From assembly GCF_001439785.1 (NCBI RefSeq), contig NZ_JYLI01000010.1, positions 62,001 to 126,000 on the forward strand: a stretch of 64,000 bases of DNA, given 5' to 3'. The notes under the pieces were generated by a model. That model did no database searches, had not been told where the DNA came from, and worked only from the letters and a program-made list of their open reading frames with translations. The position numbers and the translations under genes were made by a program. Shown in pieces: positions 22,828 through 31,760 of this stretch (the first letter of the stretch is position 1; the number at the start of each line of letters is the position of its first letter). Source of the stretch: Pseudomonas poae (lineage in GTDB: Bacteria; Pseudomonadota; Gammaproteobacteria; Pseudomonadales; Pseudomonadaceae).

Positions 22828-25275
22828 ATGCTGTTGTTGTGGATACTGGTGCTGGTGGTCGGCATTGCCTACCTGGCACACCGCCGCGTCGCCCCCCTGC
22901 CCGCCCTCGGCGTGGTTGCCGTTTACCTGCTGGCGATGGGCGCCTGGAGCCACGCACCGGGTTGGCTGCTGCTGATCTTCTGGGTGTTGGTCGCTCTGGT
23001 GGCCGTGCCCCTGCTGCTGCCCGACCTGCGCCGCCAATACTTCACGAAGCCGCTGTTCAGCTGGTTTCAGAAAGTCTTGCCGCCAATGTCCGAAACCGAG
23101 CGTGACGCCATCGATGCGGGCACGGTGTGGTGGGACGGCGAACTGTTCAGCGGTCGCCCCGACTGGGACAAGTTGCTGGCCTACCCCAAGGTAAAACTCA
23201 CCGAAGAAGAACAGGCGTTTATCGACGGTCCCACCGAAGCGCTCTGCGCCATGGTCAGCGACTGGGAAATCGGCCAGGCCATGGACCTGCCGCCCGAAGC
23301 CTGGGAGCACATCAAGACCCACGGTTTCTTCGCGCTGATCATTCCCAAGGAATACGGCGGCAAGGGCTTCTCCGCCTACGCCCACTCCCAGGTGGCGATG
23401 AAACTCGCCACCCGCAGCGGTGACCTGGCGTCCACCGTGATGGTGCCCAACTCACTGGGCCCGGCCGAACTGCTGCTGCACTATGGCACTGACGAACAAC
23501 GCAACCATTACCTGCCGCGCCTGGCGCGTGGCGATGACATCCCGTGCTTCGCCCTCACCGGCCCGCTGGCCGGCTCCGACGCGGGCGCCATGCCCGACAC
23601 CGGCGTGATCTGCAAAGGCGAATGGGAAGGCAAGGAAACCCTCGGCCTGCGCCTGAACTGGGAGAAACGCTACATCACCCTCGGCCCGGTCGCGACCCTG
23701 CTGGGCCTGGCCTTCAAGGCCCATGACCCGGATCACCTGCTGGGTGAGGAAGAAGACCTCGGCATCAGCCTCGCGCTGATTCCCACCGATACTCCCGGTG
23801 TGGAGATCGGTCGTCGCCATCTGCCACTGGGGGCTGCGTTCATGAACGGGCCCAACTCGGGCAAGGACGTGTTCATCCCACTGCAATACCTCATCGGTGG
23901 CCAGGAGATGCTCGGCAAGGGCTGGATGATGCTGATGAACTGCCTGTCCGTGGGCCGCTCGATCTCCTTGCCCGCCGTCGGCACCGGGGCCGCCAAGTTC
24001 ACCAGTCTGGTCACCGGCCAGTACGCCCAGGTGCGCGAGCAGTTCAATGTGCCGCTGTCGGCGTTCGAAGGCATCCAGGAATCCCTGGCACGCATCGGCG
24101 GTAACGCCTGGCTGATGGACAGCGCGAGGATGCTCACCGCCAACGCCGTCGACCTGGGGGAAAAACCCTCGGTGCTGTCGGCGATCCTCAAGTACCACCT
24201 GACCGAACGTGGTCGCGAGTGCATCACCCATGCCATGGATGTGCACGGCGGCAAGGGCATCATCATGGGCCCCAACAACTACCTGGGCCGCAGTTGGCAA
24301 GGCGCGCCGATTTTCATCACGGTGGAAGGCGCCAACATCCTCTCGCGCAACCTGATGATCTTCGGCCAGGGCGCGATTCGCTGCCATCCGTTCGTGCTCA
24401 AGGAAATGGCGCTGGCAGGACGTGAAGACCGTGACCAGGCACTCAAGGAGTTCGACGGCCTGCTGATGCAGCATATCGGTTTCGCCGTCAGCAACGCCGC
24501 CAGCACCCTGGTGCTGAACCTGGGCCTTGGCCACTTCGAGAAAGCCCCCGGCAACCGTCTGAGCCAGGGTTATTTCCGCGCCTTGAACCGTCAGGCGGCC
24601 GCCTTCGCATTGCTTGCCGACTTGAGCATGATGCTGCTCGGCGGCGAGCTCAAACGCCGCGAACGCCTGTCGGCGCGCCTGGGCGACGTGCTGAGCCATA
24701 TGTACCTGGCCTCGGCAGCGCTCAAGCGTTACCACGACCTGGATTCGCCGGATCACCTGGAACCCTTGTTCGCCTGGGCCATGGAAGAGAGCCTCGGCGA
24801 GTCGGAGCGTGCGCTGGATGAATTGCTGAGCAACTTCCCGAACAAGGTGCTGGGCTGCCTGTTGCGGGTCATCGTGTTTCCATTCGGACGGCGCCATACC
24901 GGGCCGTCCGATGCACTGGATGCCGAAGTGGCCGCAGTGATTGGCCGCGCCAAGGGCGACCCGACTCTCGAAGAGTTGCTGGCCGGCTGCTACCGCCCGC
25001 AATCGGCGCAGGATCCGGTCGGCGCGCTGCAACATGCCTATGACCTGCTTGGCGCCAGCCATCCACTGCAAAAGAAACTGCACAGCGCGTTGAAAAGCGG
25101 CCAGGTCAAACCGACTGCCGGCGAACACGCCATCGACGCCGCCCTGCAAGCGGGCGTGCTGCAACCGGCCGAGGCGCAGACCCTGCGTGACGCCGAAGCT
25201 GCGCGACGCAAGGTGATCGACGTGGATGATTTCAGCAAGGAAGAGCTGACCCAGGCTGAAGGCAAAGTCCGCTGA
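22828..25275 (+). CDS. fadE: Acyl-CoA dehydrogenase FadE
   Basis: An 815-residue acyl-CoA dehydrogenase of the FadE/YafH type: two N-terminal membrane helices (residues 1-70), then the flavin dehydrogenase domains (FALTGPLAGSDAGA, MDVHGGKGIIMGPNNYLGR) and the DUF1974 C-terminal region that only this long type carries. It catalyses the first oxidation step of fatty-acid beta-oxidation at the membrane. CGGAGGACTGAAT precedes ATG 22828. A hairpin at 25295-25327 follows the stop. Confidence 0.94.
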   Translation: MLLLWILVLVVGIAYLAHRRVAPLPALGVVAVYLLAMGAWSHAPGWLLLIFWVLVALVAVPLLLPDLRRQYFTKPLFSWFQKVLPPMSETERDAIDAGTVWWDGELFSGRPDWDKLLAYPKVKLTEEEQAFIDGPTEALCAMVSDWEIGQAMDLPPEAWEHIKTHGFFALIIPKEYGGKGFSAYAHSQVAMKLATRSGDLASTVMVPNSLGPAELLLHYGTDEQRNHYLPRLARGDDIPCFALTGPLAGSDAGAMPDTGVICKGEWEGKETLGLRLNWEKRYITLGPVATLLGLAFKAHDPDHLLGEEEDLGISLALIPTDTPGVEIGRRHLPLGAAFMNGPNSGKDVFIPLQYLIGGQEMLGKGWMMLMNCLSVGRSISLPAVGTGAAKFTSLVTGQYAQVREQFNVPLSAFEGIQESLARIGGNAWLMDSARMLTANAVDLGEKPSVLSAILKYHLTERGRECITHAMDVHGGKGIIMGPNNYLGRSWQGAPIFITVEGANILSRNLMIFGQGAIRCHPFVLKEMALAGREDRDQALKEFDGLLMQHIGFAVSNAASTLVLNLGLGHFEKAPGNRLSQGYFRALNRQAAAFALLADLSMMLLGGELKRRERLSARLGDVLSHMYLASAALKRYHDLDSPDHLEPLFAWAMEESLGESERALDELLSNFPNKVLGCLLRVIVFPFGRRHTGPSDALDAEVAAVIGRAKGDPTLEELLAGCYRPQSAQDPVGALQHAYDLLGASHPLQKKLHSALKSGQVKPTAGEHAIDAALQAGVLQPAEAQTLRDAEAARRKVIDVDDFSKEELTQAEGKVR

Positions 25276-25294
25276 TACCTGCGGTCATATAATT

Positions 25295-25331
25295 ACGGGC
25301 GCTTGAGCTATATACTCTCGCGCCCGTTTTT
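25295..25331 (+). terminator. Terminator after fadE
   Basis: ACGGGCGC (25295-25302) pairs with GCGCCCGT (25320-25327) and is followed by TTTT. It ends just before the GTG-started gene at 25351, so some transcripts may read through. Confidence 0.65.
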
Positions 25332-25350
25332 GCTTTAGAGGACTTATCTC

Positions 25351-25758
25351 GTGTCCAACGTCGTTGCTGATCATCTCGTCTTGCTCGACCACCTGCGCAG
25401 CATCCTGGTTGCCGTCGGCGAAGCCGAACAAGTGCCGGAGGAAAGCCACACCCTGTTCCTGGAGCGCTTCGACGAACTGCGCGCCCTGCTGCCTATCGAC
25501 CCGATCGAAAGTCAGTACCTGGGCCAGGACCTGATGAGCCAGGTCATCCTGCGCTACCCGCAAATCGCCCACCTGGTGCCACGCGACCTGCTCTGGTTCT
25601 TCGGCGGCGACTGCCTGCACTTCATGCCCGACGAAGAACTGGATTTGTACCAGGCGCTGGAAGAACGTCGTCATGAAGCCGAGCTCAATGACGAACCGTT
25701 CGACTGGAACCAGGAACAGCAGCTGCTGGCCATGCCGGATGATCAGAGCAAGCACTGA
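25351..25758 (+). CDS. Conserved hypothetical protein (PA2817 family)
   Basis: A 135-residue acidic protein (LPIDPIESQYLGQDLMSQVI, FFGGDCLHFMPDEEL) found next to fadE in Pseudomonas; it matches what I recall of the PA2817 family. It starts with GTG behind AGAGGA. Function is unknown; no signal peptide or membrane segment. The conserved neighbourhood suggests a link to fatty-acid metabolism or just shared regulation. Confidence 0.8.
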   Translation: MSNVVADHLVLLDHLRSILVAVGEAEQVPEESHTLFLERFDELRALLPIDPIESQYLGQDLMSQVILRYPQIAHLVPRDLLWFFGGDCLHFMPDEELDLYQALEERRHEAELNDEPFDWNQEQQLLAMPDDQSKH

Positions 25759-25980
25759 TTGTTGTAAGTCTGATAATCCCGATGTGAGAGGGGCATGAGC
25801 TAAAAATGCCATCCCCTGCTCGCCTCGACTCCACTGCAAACAAGTTGAGGGTAGACAACATCACCGACGGATCGCGGGGATCGGTAGTCACGCGAAAATG
25901 CATCAGCATCGGCAAACAGGTGAGTCCAGTTACGTGTTCGGGATACACCGTCCGATCTGAATGAGCTATGTGATTTCTGC

Positions 25981-26727
25981 TCACCAGAACATCATCCTCA
26001 ACGCTAAAGCAACCACGACTATATTGAAAACTGACTCCATCCACTGGTCACCCTTCTTCAAGGCAAACTTCGCGCCAGCATTTGCACCCAATAGCGTGCC
26101 AATCACCAGGCAACATCCGTACTGCCAGTTAATGATGCCGCTGACGCCGAAAATTATTAGTGAACCGACGGAAAGCACTAGCCCGCCGACTTTACGCGTG
26201 CCCGCCGATTCGCTGATGGTTTTTCTAAAAAAAATAATGAATAAATACGTCGAAAGTTTGGCTTGTCCACCGAATAACCCGCCGATCATTCCTACTGGGA
26301 TAAAAAGGATATAGCCAAACAGACGCCTGATCGCAGAGGGAGGTGTTTCGCCGCTACGAGGCTTTTTTATAAGGGACAGGGCAACGAGCAATAATGTCAG
26401 CCCGCCAATCACTTTATGCAGCAGCACGGGATCTATTTGGAGAAGAAGACTCGCTCCTCCCAGAGCCCCAACTAGCCCCAGTGCCGCAGCTGGAAAGGCC
26501 AGGGCATAATCGATCTTTCCCTGACTATGGAAATGCCGCAGCCCTGCAGCCATGGTGCCTATCGAAGCCAAGCGCGCTGTGGCGATCGACGACTGAGGCG
26601 CAATCCCTAGCCAGATCATCACCGGGACGGTTAAAAACACACTTCCGCCGGTGTTGGTCCCGACAAATCCCGTTATTATTCCGAGAAAAACCAGACCGAC
26701 GCTTGTCAACCACTCATGACCTATCAT
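25981..26727 (-). CDS. TSUP (TauE/SafE) family permease
   Basis: A 248-residue protein with about eight hydrophobic helices and the two TSUP repeats (GIITGFVGTNTGGSVFLTVP; GMIGGLFGGQAKLSTYLFI). The family exports or imports sulfite, sulfoacetate, other organosulfur acids or small carboxylates. It is the third gene of a minus-strand operon, 33 bases after the synthase-like gene, and shares that operon's low GC and non-Pseudomonas codon use (frequent ATA and AAA). It probably exports the operon's product. Confidence 0.82.
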   Translation of the reverse strand: MIGHEWLTSVGLVFLGIITGFVGTNTGGSVFLTVPVMIWLGIAPQSSIATARLASIGTMAAGLRHFHSQGKIDYALAFPAAALGLVGALGGASLLLQIDPVLLHKVIGGLTLLLVALSLIKKPRSGETPPSAIRRLFGYILFIPVGMIGGLFGGQAKLSTYLFIIFFRKTISESAGTRKVGGLVLSVGSLIIFGVSGIINWQYGCCLVIGTLLGANAGAKFALKKGDQWMESVFNIVVVALALRMMFW

Positions 26728-26760
26728 GTTGAGGTACTCGCATTAGATTCAAGGCGCGGT

Positions 26761-27690
26761 TTACTCGCTCAAGTAAGCAGGGTCTATCCAGTGATAGCAA
26801 TTTCTATTACGGGAACTGGCGGTCACATGAAGTTTTGCAGTATGTACGAAGCTGTACTCGCCGATAATCGGGCGCCGTCGGTCAAAGGCGTCGCCAAGCG
26901 CTTTCGACACGATGCTACTGAGCTTTAGGACTTTCGAGGCTCTTCCGCTGCAAGATATTGAGTTGAAGTGCAGATTAGTAATAAGAAGGCATGTTTCGGT
27001 GATGCCGCACCGTTCACCGATGCCATTGACCGTGCAGGAAATAAAAGTAGCGCCTGCCTCTATGGAGGCCAAGGTATTGGCCATCGCCAGACCTCTGTCG
27101 TCATGGAAGTGCACTTCGAGGTCAATATCAGATAATAATTGCCTGATTAGCTTAATCGTCGTTTGAACCTTGAATGGCTCGCAAACTCCTAATGAGTCCG
27201 CATAGCAAATTCGGTCCGCGCCGGCAGCTTTAGCAATTTTAAACGTCTCAACCAAATCATCAAACGGCGTCCTGGAAGCATCTTCACTGGTATAGCGAAC
27301 TTTCAGACCCAGTGACTTTGCGTACATTATACTTTTCTTAATTAAATCTTGTATCTGCGCCTTGGATTTTCTGATTCGATATTTCTGTGACGTTTCATTG
27401 ATGCCAGCAAATATGCCTATCCAGTTTGCCCCTGTCGCCGCGACTGCATCAATATCTTCTTGATGAGCGCGGGAATGCGCAAGAATATTTTTGGCGATTT
27501 TTGATTGTACAAGGGCTGTGACTCTGTCGAACTCCTGTTTCGACGCGTACGGGTGGCCCGCTTCGATAAAGTCAATACCTGCGTTCGCTAGTGCGTAGGC
27601 TATGGTCAAAGTAGATTTGGTTGTTAGTTTAACCCCAGGAGCTTGATTTCCTTCGCGCAGCGTAGAATCGACGAGCGTTATAAAAGTCAT
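26761..27690 (-). CDS. Homocitrate/isopropylmalate synthase-like enzyme (HMGL family)
   Basis: A 309-residue TIM-barrel enzyme of the DRE family. It has the N-terminal metal and acyl-CoA motif DSTLREGNQ (Asp8, Arg12, Gln16), the metal-binding pair HFH (His194, His196), the signature VNGIGERCG and the late motif GEYSFVH. STLREG most resembles homocitrate synthases. The family condenses acetyl-CoA or a related acyl-CoA with a 2-oxo acid to give an alkylmalate. It lacks the C-terminal regulatory domain of LeuA and is shorter than NifV. It sits between an enolase-superfamily enzyme and a TSUP permease. ATG 27690 is used; a TTG three codons earlier is possible. The exact substrate is unknown. Confidence 0.8.
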   Translation of the reverse strand: MTFITLVDSTLREGNQAPGVKLTTKSTLTIAYALANAGIDFIEAGHPYASKQEFDRVTALVQSKIAKNILAHSRAHQEDIDAVAATGANWIGIFAGINETSQKYRIRKSKAQIQDLIKKSIMYAKSLGLKVRYTSEDASRTPFDDLVETFKIAKAAGADRICYADSLGVCEPFKVQTTIKLIRQLLSDIDLEVHFHDDRGLAMANTLASIEAGATFISCTVNGIGERCGITETCLLITNLHFNSISCSGRASKVLKLSSIVSKALGDAFDRRRPIIGEYSFVHTAKLHVTASSRNRNCYHWIDPAYLSE

Positions 27691-27716
27691 AAAATACAAT
27701 CCATTGCTTTAAGGGG

Positions 27717-28862
27717 TTATATGGCTTTTGAGCGTTCAATCGACTTATAGAGCGAAGTATATGAAAGTAGTTTTTCTTCATTAACCTCTACGCCTAATCC
27801 TGGCTTATCGATGGAAAGCTTAACTTGCCCATCGCAAAATGAGTAGCCACTCTCGTCAATTATATCGTCTGCAAATCTCTCAGTGGGGCACCCGTATCCT
27901 GTAGTTGCTACATTTTTCAGGGTAGAAACAAAATGATGAAGGGCTGCAGTGCCAATACCAAATGGGTGCATACTACCAGTGCTGACTTGCAAATCGGCGA
28001 TCTCGGCAGCGGCACATAAGCGACGAGAAGCTAATATGCCGCCCGACTTGAATGGTTTCAGGCAGATTACGTGTGCAGCGTTGAGATGAATTATCTCCTT
28101 TAAATCTCGGGCACTGAAAATGCTTTCATCGGCAATGATAGGGGTACAGACATTTCGTTTAACCTCGGCCAAACCGGCAATATCATGGCCTGGTGTAGGT
28201 TGCTCTACGGCAAAAACACCGTGCTGTTCTATACGCTTTATAAACTGAATAGCGGTGGGAATGTCATAGGCACAATTGGGATCCACCTCCAATTCAAAAT
28301 TGTCTCCTAAAGCCTGCCTGACAGATTTAAAACAGGCGTAATCGTCTTTCAGTACACCGGACCCCTTGAGTGTCAGTCGCTCATAGCCAAGTCCTTGCAA
28401 CTCAAGTGCACGTTCAGTGACCACCCTGACGCAAGCAAACGGTAAGCTGCGACTTACCTTATAGCTAAGTGCATATGCTCCTCCTAGCAAGTTACAAACT
28501 GGAACGTCATATACTTTTCCTGCAAGATCAAGAAGCGCATGATCTATCGCGCACTTAGCAAACAAATGGCCCTTAATTACCACATCGAGTTCGCTCATTA
28601 TTATTTCAAACAGACATGGATCCTTACCAATTATTGCAGGGCACAAGTAGTTTTCCAATACTGCCATCATCGTTTCGGGAGTATCACCTTGGGCAGGATA
28701 CCCTCTTGATATGATTCCCGACTCTCCCCATCCAATGAGTCCTGTGTCTGTCGTAAGCTTCAATACTATATGCCGGCCCTTGGCGGTTATATTAGTTGCG
28801 GTTTGATAAGGGCTTTTATATGGCACCTCTGTCAAGAACACTTCAGCTTTTGCAATGTGCAT
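27717..28862 (-). CDS. Enolase superfamily enzyme (MR/MLE type)
   Basis: A 381-residue enzyme with the capping domain (residues 1-125) and barrel of mandelate racemase/muconate-lactonising enzymes. Metal ligands are visible as Asp194 (VDPNCAYD), Glu220 (VEQPTPG) and Asp245 (IADES); Lys269 (CLKPFKSGG) is the second-face base. The usual KxK motif reads T164-L-K166, so only the catalytic second lysine is kept. Such enzymes remove the alpha-proton of a carboxylate for racemisation, cycloisomerisation or dehydration. AGGAAG lies before ATG 28862. It is the first gene of the AT-rich operon. Substrate is not predictable. Confidence 0.82.
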   Translation of the reverse strand: MHIAKAEVFLTEVPYKSPYQTATNITAKGRHIVLKLTTDTGLIGWGESGIISRGYPAQGDTPETMMAVLENYLCPAIIGKDPCLFEIIMSELDVVIKGHLFAKCAIDHALLDLAGKVYDVPVCNLLGGAYALSYKVSRSLPFACVRVVTERALELQGLGYERLTLKGSGVLKDDYACFKSVRQALGDNFELEVDPNCAYDIPTAIQFIKRIEQHGVFAVEQPTPGHDIAGLAEVKRNVCTPIIADESIFSARDLKEIIHLNAAHVICLKPFKSGGILASRRLCAAAEIADLQVSTGSMHPFGIGTAALHHFVSTLKNVATTGYGCPTERFADDIIDESGYSFCDGQVKLSIDKPGLGVEVNEEKLLSYTSLYKSIERSKAI

Positions 28863-29957
28863 GGATTAACTTCCTGTTGGCGATCAACGATGCTGGAAAC
28901 TAAGTGAAATGTACTTGGTTGATCTCAGCAATATCAAGCATCGCGAAACAGATTTCCCCAGTCCTAAACATGAATAAAATTTCATGCTTTCGCGTATTGA
29001 TTTTTCCCACGCAACGACTGTTTATTTTCCCCTATTGAATTCAAAGCAATTTTATTTATGACACTTTTTCGCACCAGGCATTTTTTTATTTTGTCCCTCC
29101 TCTCTTTATAATCACCAACGCTTCCACACTTGCTTAACTATAATATTTTAATCTAAAAGGGACCCAAGATAGGTGGTCACTGATCAAAAAGTCAGCCCCA
29201 CTACATTTCACCTTTACCGGATCGATGTTCGACAACGGCAAAAATTTAGACGGAGTTAGATGGCCGTTATCTAGATGCAATGAGCAAGAGAGCAAAAGTC
29301 TGAGCAGCCGGATTTTTTACTCTTGCGAATGCATGTAGCGGAGCCTAAAGTATGGCGAAAATCGTAAGCCACATTTTTAGAACAGCGATAACAGCCCGCT
29401 TTCCGGTCTGCAGCCTCGCTAACCAGACGCAATCGAGGACACGAAATACCGCTGCTAGCTGCCCTGCTTGCGCAGATGGTGTTGACTGGAATACCGGAAC
29501 ACTGGAACTGCCCTCTCCAAAAAGCCAAGAAGTACTGCCGAACGCAGACGTCAAAATTTTCACATGCGCTCTGCCAAATAAGGATTTATCCCTTACGCAC
29601 ACGTGATTCACAGCAAGACCATGTAGATATAAGAGCAACTGGCCTGGATTGGCACTAGCATCTGGCTCGGTGACCACCTGGATAATTCGCGCAACCTGGA
29701 GGGTGGTGATGCGTGGCCAAGCATGTAGGAGAATTACATGAGCAGTTGTGGGGTGACCCTATGCCAAGGCACTAAAAGTGACGGCTCAATATGCAGCCGC
29801 ATCCGGTCTAGCCTGTCAGTCGTCTGCAACTTTGGAATCTACCCCGAACCTTACATTTGAGCCTGCCTCTCCCGCCTGGGTGATGGTAGTGTGTGAAAAT
29901 ATTTCTGACCTGTTAATCAGGTATTTATTTTCACTACCTGCAAAGGATTGCCTAGCA
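28863..29957. other. About 1.1 kb without a convincing gene
   Basis: The left part (28863-29160) is strongly AT-rich and probably carries the promoter of the enolase/synthase operon. The right part (29161-29957) has no frame with recognisable homology; several 80-110-codon frames on both strands overlap each other and lack ribosome sites. One 40-codon frame with a good ribosome site is listed separately. The stretch may be a decayed insertion. Confidence 0.5.
29738..29860 (+). CDS. Possible 40-residue Cys-containing peptide
   Basis: ATG at 29738 follows TAGGAG at ideal spacing and opens a 40-codon frame beginning MSSCGVTLCQGTKSDG and ending IYPEPYI, with cysteines at 4, 9, 19 and 30. There is no signal peptide. 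It could be a real small peptide, a leader upstream of the M20 peptidase gene, or a chance frame in a decayed region. Confidence 0.25.
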   Translation: MSSCGVTLCQGTKSDGSICSRIRSSLSVVCNFGIYPEPYI

Positions 29958-31697
29958 ATGCATTTCCCACTGAAAAATATCCTGATGGCCAGCCTGTTCG
30001 CTGCCAGCCTGTCGAGCCTCTCCAGCCCAGCCTTCGCCAATCTGACAGAGCAGCAAAGCACGGCGATTATCAAAAGCTTCAACGACACTACGGTCTCTGA
30101 TTTTCGCGGTTTCCTCGACATGCTGGTCAAAGGCGACCTGACGAAAGCCGCTGAAGTCGGCCCAGCCATCGAAGCATTTCAGGCTAACAAACCCCTCACC
30201 GCCGACCAACAAAACGAAATCCATCGACTACTCGGCATCTACACCCGCGTGAAATACGGCAAGGCCGCTCTCGAAACCCTGCGCGAGTTGGTCGAGATTC
30301 CAACCTTCAACGTCGACGGCGTGCCGCAGTATAAAAACCCGGAATTTCTCAGGATCGCCGACAAGATCCAGGCGCTGGCCAAGTCGTTCAACCTCACTTT
30401 CCGTAACGTTGACAACCGGGTGTACGAGATCTCCCTGGAAGGCCGCGGCGACGAAGTAGTGGGTATCCACGCCCACGCCGACGTTGTCCCGGTGACGCCG
30501 GAGAACTGGGTGCTCAAGGACGGCACCAGGCTTGACCCGTTCAAGGTCACGCTGATCGGTGACCGCATGTACGGCCGTGGTACCGAGGATGACAAAAACG
30601 GCATCGTGGTGGCGATGTATGCGATGAAGGTGATCAAGGAAGAAAACCTGCCGCTGGCGCGCACCTTCAAATTGCTGGTGGACACCACCGAAGAAACCGC
30701 CGGCGATGCCATCCCCTACTACTTCGCACGCAACCCGGTGCCGCAATACAACCTGGCACTGGATGGTGGCTACCCGGTGGTGATTGCCGAGAAGGGCTCG
30801 GGCACCGTCATGGCCACGTTCCCCGTGCGCAAGGGCGAAGGCAACGGCGCAGAAATCATTTCGATGACCGGCGGCAAGGCCACCAATCAGATTCCCTCAG
30901 CGTCGGTGGCCATGCTGGTCAGTGATACACCTGCAGAATTGGCCGCCGCTCTGCAGCAGGCCGGCGCTGAATACGCCAAGCGCAACGGCGATGATTTCCA
31001 GGTGAGCGCCAAGGTCGACGGCAAGGAGGTCAAGCTTACCGTCACGGGTGTGTCTGCCCATTCCTCGGCGCCACAGTCCGGGGTCAATCCGGTGGCGCGC
31101 ATGCTGGAACTGATCCACAGCGTCGACGGCAAGATCGCGCTCAAGCACAACCACATCACTGACGCTGCGCGCTACGCCGCCGACAACTGGGGCCTGGATT
31201 ACCTGGGCGGCAAGCTGGGTATAGGCTTTTCCGATCAGTTCATGGGGCCGCTGACCACCTCGCTGACCTTCGTCAGCCAGGACGACAAGGCTTTCAAGCT
31301 GGCGGTGAATCTGCGCGCTCCGAAAGGCAAATCACCGGAGGCGATCAAGGCGCAGATCGAGCAGAAACTGAACGCGTGGAACACTCATGCCAAGGTCGAC
31401 GTGACCTTCACCTGCTCGCTCGACACGCCGATGTACCGCAACCCGGAAGATGAATGGGTGAAGGCCTTGCTGGCGGTTTCCACCGAAAACCTCGGCATGC
31501 CGCACACATTCGGCACCTCGGCCGGCGCCACCTCCGTGCACGACCTGCCCAATGGCGTGCAATTTGGTCTGGCGCGCCCGGAAACCAAGTACACCGGGCA
31601 CACCGACGGCGAATTCAAGACCGTCGACCAATTCCTGCTGGACTTGCAGATCGTCACTGAAATGATGGGCCGCATAGGCCAGTTGCCGAAGCTCTGA
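29958..31697 (+). CDS. Exported M20 family dipeptidase
   Basis: A 579-residue M20 metallopeptidase with a signal peptide (NILMASLFAASLSSLSSPAFA, cleavage before NLTEQQ). Zinc-site motifs are GIHAHADVVP, GRGTEDDKNG and DTTEETAG, and the dimerisation domain has VTGVSAHSSAP. It resembles the PepV-like dipeptidases but is periplasmic. ATG 29958 is chosen because it opens the signal peptide and has AAAGGA upstream; a longer frame would bury the signal. A strong bidirectional terminator follows. Confidence 0.88.
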   Translation: MHFPLKNILMASLFAASLSSLSSPAFANLTEQQSTAIIKSFNDTTVSDFRGFLDMLVKGDLTKAAEVGPAIEAFQANKPLTADQQNEIHRLLGIYTRVKYGKAALETLRELVEIPTFNVDGVPQYKNPEFLRIADKIQALAKSFNLTFRNVDNRVYEISLEGRGDEVVGIHAHADVVPVTPENWVLKDGTRLDPFKVTLIGDRMYGRGTEDDKNGIVVAMYAMKVIKEENLPLARTFKLLVDTTEETAGDAIPYYFARNPVPQYNLALDGGYPVVIAEKGSGTVMATFPVRKGEGNGAEIISMTGGKATNQIPSASVAMLVSDTPAELAAALQQAGAEYAKRNGDDFQVSAKVDGKEVKLTVTGVSAHSSAPQSGVNPVARMLELIHSVDGKIALKHNHITDAARYAADNWGLDYLGGKLGIGFSDQFMGPLTTSLTFVSQDDKAFKLAVNLRAPKGKSPEAIKAQIEQKLNAWNTHAKVDVTFTCSLDTPMYRNPEDEWVKALLAVSTENLGMPHTFGTSAGATSVHDLPNGVQFGLARPETKYTGHTDGEFKTVDQFLLDLQIVTEMMGRIGQLPKL

Positions 31698-31704
31698 CCC
31701 AATA

Positions 31705-31736
31705 AAAAACGCCGATCACTCATGATCGGCGTTTTT
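31705..31736. terminator. Bidirectional terminator between the M20 peptidase and gltS
   Basis: AAAAACGCCGATCA and TGATCGGCGTTTTT form a long hairpin with A and T tracts on both sides, serving the convergent peptidase and gltS genes. Confidence 0.9.
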
Positions 31737-31760
31737 GTCAGCGCAGTAGTGCGAGGCCCC

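Noticed and set aside
23452..25164. 570-codon minus-strand frame inside fadE
   Set aside because: Shadow frame opposite a strongly conserved acyl-CoA dehydrogenase; no ribosome site and biased composition.
29161..29260. GGTGGTCACTGATCAAAAAG motif resembling an IS21-type end
   Set aside because: No transposase fragment or paired terminal repeat could be found, and the likeness rests on a few bases.
29345..29677. 110-codon minus-strand frame in the empty region
   Set aside because: No ribosome site, no recognisable motif, and it overlaps other equally long frames on both strands.
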